Of a stretch of 7,386 nucleotides of DNA, positions 4,646 through 7,386 are shown in pieces. The DNA is taken from positions 1-7,386 of the forward strand of contig CAZSDW010000084.1 in the NCBI GenBank assembly GCA_964605705.1. The letters are read 5' to 3'. The notes below the pieces were generated by a model. It was not told where the DNA came from and did not search any database. It saw nothing but the letters and a program-made list of their open reading frames with translations. Each line of letters opens with the position of its first letter. The first letter of the stretch is position 1. The translations under genes were made by a program, and so were the position numbers. This DNA is from CAZSDW01 sp964605705. GTDB taxonomy: Bacteria; Fidelibacterota; UBA2242.

Positions 4646-7386
4646 ATGAGAATTCTCAAACCATTTCTGCTGAGTATTTTAATTAGCGGTCTTTGCATCC
4701 GCTGTACAGTGGATAAATCTACCGTCAGTAATGTGCCAAATGGCGTAATTATTGAATCGACCGATCTTAATTTAAAGGTCCGGTTTTATGCCGAAAATAT
4801 TGTCCGAATTACTAAATATCTACCCGAAGGCACCGCGGAAAAATTGAGTTTGGTGGTCAAATCCACTGATATTCCCGACCTGCAAATAAAAGTCAAAAAA
4901 GCCGGTAAAACCGTAATTTTGAAAAGTGACAAGCTGCGACTGGAAATCGATAAAAAAACCGGACAGGTTCATTACCGGACGGCGGCTGGCAATCCATTAC
5001 TAATTGAAAAAAATGCCGATTTCACACCCGTCGCTTATGTCGGCGATTCCGCCTACAGCATTAAACAGAGTTTTCAACTGACGCCCGATGAAGCAATCTA
5101 TGGTCTCGGTCAGCATCAGGACGGCTATATGAATTACCGGGGCAAAACGCTGAATCTGGTACAGACGAATACCGATGCCGTGACGCCGTTTTTCATTTCC
5201 ACTCAGGGATATGGCATTTTCTGGGACAATTATTCAAAAACGATTTTCGCAGATAATGAGGCGGGCGCCTCCTTGTGGAGTGATGTGGGTGACAATATCG
5301 ATTACTATTTTATCGGCGCCGAAAATATGGATGGCATCATCGCCGGCTATCGGGACCTGACCGGTCAGGCGCCGCTGTACGGCAAATGGGCATATGGCTA
5401 CTGGCAGAGCAAAGAGCATTACGATAATCGGGAAGAGTTAATGGGAATTGCCCGGGAATATCGAAAACGCAATATCCCGATCGATAATATGATTCAGGAT
5501 TGGGATTACTGGAATGGTCAGGAAAACTGGGGCGGAATGTTCTTTGATAAAACACTGTTTTCAAAACCAAAAGAGATGGTCGATAAACTCCACAATATGA
5601 ATTTTCATCTGATGATTTCCATCTGGCCGGCGCTGGGACCGAATACCGACATCTACAAGGAAATGTATGCCAAAGGATATCTGTATGATCCGATCGGCTG
5701 GGCAAATTTCCGCTATTATGACGCTTATAATCCCGCCGCAAATCAACTCTACTGGAAGTACCTGAAAAAGGGATTGTATTCCAAGGGAATTGATGCCTGG
5801 TGGATCGATTCGACTGAACCCGACGTCATTAACGCGACAACCAAAGCGGCAACCGAATATGAAATGAAAAAAGTAGGCAGAAATTACCTTGGCAGCTGGG
5901 CACGTTACCTGAATGCTTTCTCACTTTCGATGACCGATGCAGTATATCAGAATCTTCGCAATGAAACCGACCGACGGCGCGTTTATATCCTGACCCGCTC
6001 GACCTTTGCCGGACAACAGCGCAATGCCGCGACTACCTGGTCCGGTGATATTGGCGCTTCCTGGGAAATTTATAAAAAACAAATCGCTGCCGGACTTAAT
6101 CACAGCATGGCAGGCATTCCCTACTGGACTTTTGATATCGGCGCGTTTGTCATCGGCGCTTATGGTGGTGTTTTTTCAACCGGTGGTAAAAATCCTGCCT
6201 ATCAGGAACTATACTGCCGGATGTTTCAGTTTGGTGCGTTTTGCCCGATTTTCCGTTCTCACGGCTCGGAAACTCCCCGTGAAATCTGGGAGTTCGATGA
6301 ATTTGTCGAACCCATGATCAAATTTGACAATTTAAGATATCGCCTGCTGCCCTATATATATTCTCAAGCCTGGAAAGTCACCAATAGCGGCTTCAGTATC
6401 ATGCGCGGACTGGCAATGGATTTCATCGATGATCAGAAATGCTATGCTATTGACGATCAGTTTATGTTCGGTCCGGCAATGATGGTCTGTCCGGTTACCG
6501 AATATATGATCCATCGCCCGCCGGAAAACTCAATTCTGGTCGAACCAAAATATTTCAAAACGAAAGATGGTCAACCAGGGATCAAAGCAAGTTTCTATAA
6601 AGATCCGGAATTCAAACAACTTTCATACGAAAAAGTGGACAGCAATATCAATGTCCTCTGGTACACCGGTCGCCCGGATTACGTCACCGATTCCACCTAT
6701 GCGATTCGCTGGGAAGGAAAGTTGGTACCTGATCAGACCGGCAAGCACCAGTTTCATCTGAAATGTTACGACGCCAAACGAATCTACCTGAACGGCAGGC
6801 AGCTGAAAATGGTCTATACAAGTGTTGAGCAATATACCGAAATTGTCGAATTGAAAGCAGGCAAGAAATATAACTTTGTCATGGAGGTTGAGAACCGCTC
6901 TACCGGCGCCGCCAAAGCCAAACTCTACTGGAAGACACCCGAATTGTTTGCCAGGGAACTTATCGTCGAGGAGCGCGAAAAAACCCGCCCGGTCTATTTA
7001 CCGAAAACCAGCAAATGGTACGACTTCTGGACCGGACAACAATTCGATGACGAACAAACCATCACTGCCGAAGCACCGATTGATATTATTCCGATCTACG
7101 TACCTGCCGGCTCGATTATCCCCATGGGACCCTTTCTGCAATACTCCACCGAAAAACCAGCCGATCCGCTGGAACTGAGAATCTATCCCGGCGTCGATGC
7201 CGTGTTCACATTATATGAAGATGAAAACGATAATTATAATTATGAAAAGGGTGTTTACGCCACGATTGATTTTCAATGGAATGAGAAAAAACAACGACTC
7301 AGCATCAGCGATCGTAAGGGCGAATTTCCCGGGATGCTGATCCGGCGAAAATTCGAAATTGTGCTGGTAAACAGTGATCATGGTAC
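4646..7386 (+). CDS. Exported glycoside hydrolase family 31 with PA14 domain, probable alpha-xylosidase (3' truncated by window)
   Basis: The frame is open for 913 residues to the window edge. It starts with a signal peptide (hydrophobic 6-16); Cys17 and Cys20 hint at a lipoprotein, but neither fits the lipobox well (Leu or Arg at -1). Residues about 30-240 are the N-terminal beta-sandwich with IYGLGQHQ. The catalytic barrel runs from PLYGKWAYGYWQS (243) to about 560. The nucleophile is Asp388 in WWIDSTEPD, and the acid/base is Asp468 in TWSGDIG. A PA14-like domain occupies about 645-775 (FYKDPEF, then the YAIRWEGKLVPDQTGKHQFHL region, then IYLNGRQL), inserted between barrel and proximal C-terminal beta domain (YLPKTSKWYDFWTG, 784 on). 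The DUF5110-like distal domain begins near 841. GH31 enzymes retain configuration and cleave alpha-glycosides. AYGYWQSKEHY, QDWDYW and QFGAFCPIFRSHG resemble bacterial xyloglucan alpha-xylosidases, so release of terminal alpha-xylose is the best guess; alpha-glucosidase is the alternative. Confidence 0.93.
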   Translation, partial: MRILKPFLLSILISGLCIRCTVDKSTVSNVPNGVIIESTDLNLKVRFYAENIVRITKYLPEGTAEKLSLVVKSTDIPDLQIKVKKAGKTVILKSDKLRLEIDKKTGQVHYRTAAGNPLLIEKNADFTPVAYVGDSAYSIKQSFQLTPDEAIYGLGQHQDGYMNYRGKTLNLVQTNTDAVTPFFISTQGYGIFWDNYSKTIFADNEAGASLWSDVGDNIDYYFIGAENMDGIIAGYRDLTGQAPLYGKWAYGYWQSKEHYDNREELMGIAREYRKRNIPIDNMIQDWDYWNGQENWGGMFFDKTLFSKPKEMVDKLHNMNFHLMISIWPALGPNTDIYKEMYAKGYLYDPIGWANFRYYDAYNPAANQLYWKYLKKGLYSKGIDAWWIDSTEPDVINATTKAATEYEMKKVGRNYLGSWARYLNAFSLSMTDAVYQNLRNETDRRRVYILTRSTFAGQQRNAATTWSGDIGASWEIYKKQIAAGLNHSMAGIPYWTFDIGAFVIGAYGGVFSTGGKNPAYQELYCRMFQFGAFCPIFRSHGSETPREIWEFDEFVEPMIKFDNLRYRLLPYIYSQAWKVTNSGFSIMRGLAMDFIDDQKCYAIDDQFMFGPAMMVCPVTEYMIHRPPENSILVEPKYFKTKDGQPGIKASFYKDPEFKQLSYEKVDSNINVLWYTGRPDYVTDSTYAIRWEGKLVPDQTGKHQFHLKCYDAKRIYLNGRQLKMVYTSVEQYTEIVELKAGKKYNFVMEVENRSTGAAKAKLYWKTPELFARELIVEEREKTRPVYLPKTSKWYDFWTGQQFDDEQTITAEAPIDIIPIYVPAGSIIPMGPFLQYSTEKPADPLELRIYPGVDAVFTLYEDENDNYNYEKGVYATIDFQWNEKKQRLSISDRKGEFPGMLIRRKFEIVLVNSDHG

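Noticed and set aside
5234..7178. Several open frames of 60-134 codons on both strands inside the GH31 region
   Set aside because: All are shadows of the long, well-matched GH31 frame.

Overview
The window carries six protein genes in two divergent blocks. No RNA gene, insertion sequence or CRISPR array was seen. Sec-type signal peptides, usable Shine-Dalgarno sites, moderate GC content and a PA14-bearing GH31 enzyme suggest a Gram-negative, polysaccharide-degrading bacterium. It may lie near the FCB, Calditrichota or KSB1-type lineages, but the placement is inference and nothing here fixes the taxon.

Left block (minus strand, read from about 3060 down to 41): a YdfG-type short-chain dehydrogenase (2245-3009), then a type 2 isopentenyl-diphosphate isomerase (1208-2248) whose TTG start overlaps the preceding stop, then an exported UshA/5'-nucleotidase-like protein (69-1184), ending in a hairpin terminator (41-59). 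Tight spacing suggests one operon. A good sigma70-type promoter (-35 TTGACA at 3092-3097) lies upstream, with a 14-bp inverted repeat over the expected transcription start.

The main discovery is in the last gene of that operon. Its reading frame runs unbroken from a signal peptide at 1184 to the stop at 69, apart from one in-frame TGA at 1047-1049. The TGA sits where relatives, as I recall them, carry the second Cys of a Cys-Gly-Cys motif, so the motif reads PCG-U-KNHKLGGLARKA. Eighteen bases after the TGA is the GGUCUU loop of a 6-bp hairpin. As I remember the E. coli fdhF SECIS, its loop also contains GGUCU at the same distance from UGA. I therefore read the gene as a selenoprotein. Most canonical dinuclear-metal ligands of the metallophosphoesterase fold appear substituted, so Cys44/Sec46 may be the functional centre.

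Right block (plus strand): an arylamine N-acetyltransferase-like protein with an intact Cys-His-Asp triad (3104-3988), a DUF4416 protein 15 bases later (4004-4537), a 108-base AT-rich gap, and a large exported GH31 glycosidase with a PA14 domain, probably an alpha-xylosidase (4646 to beyond the window end).
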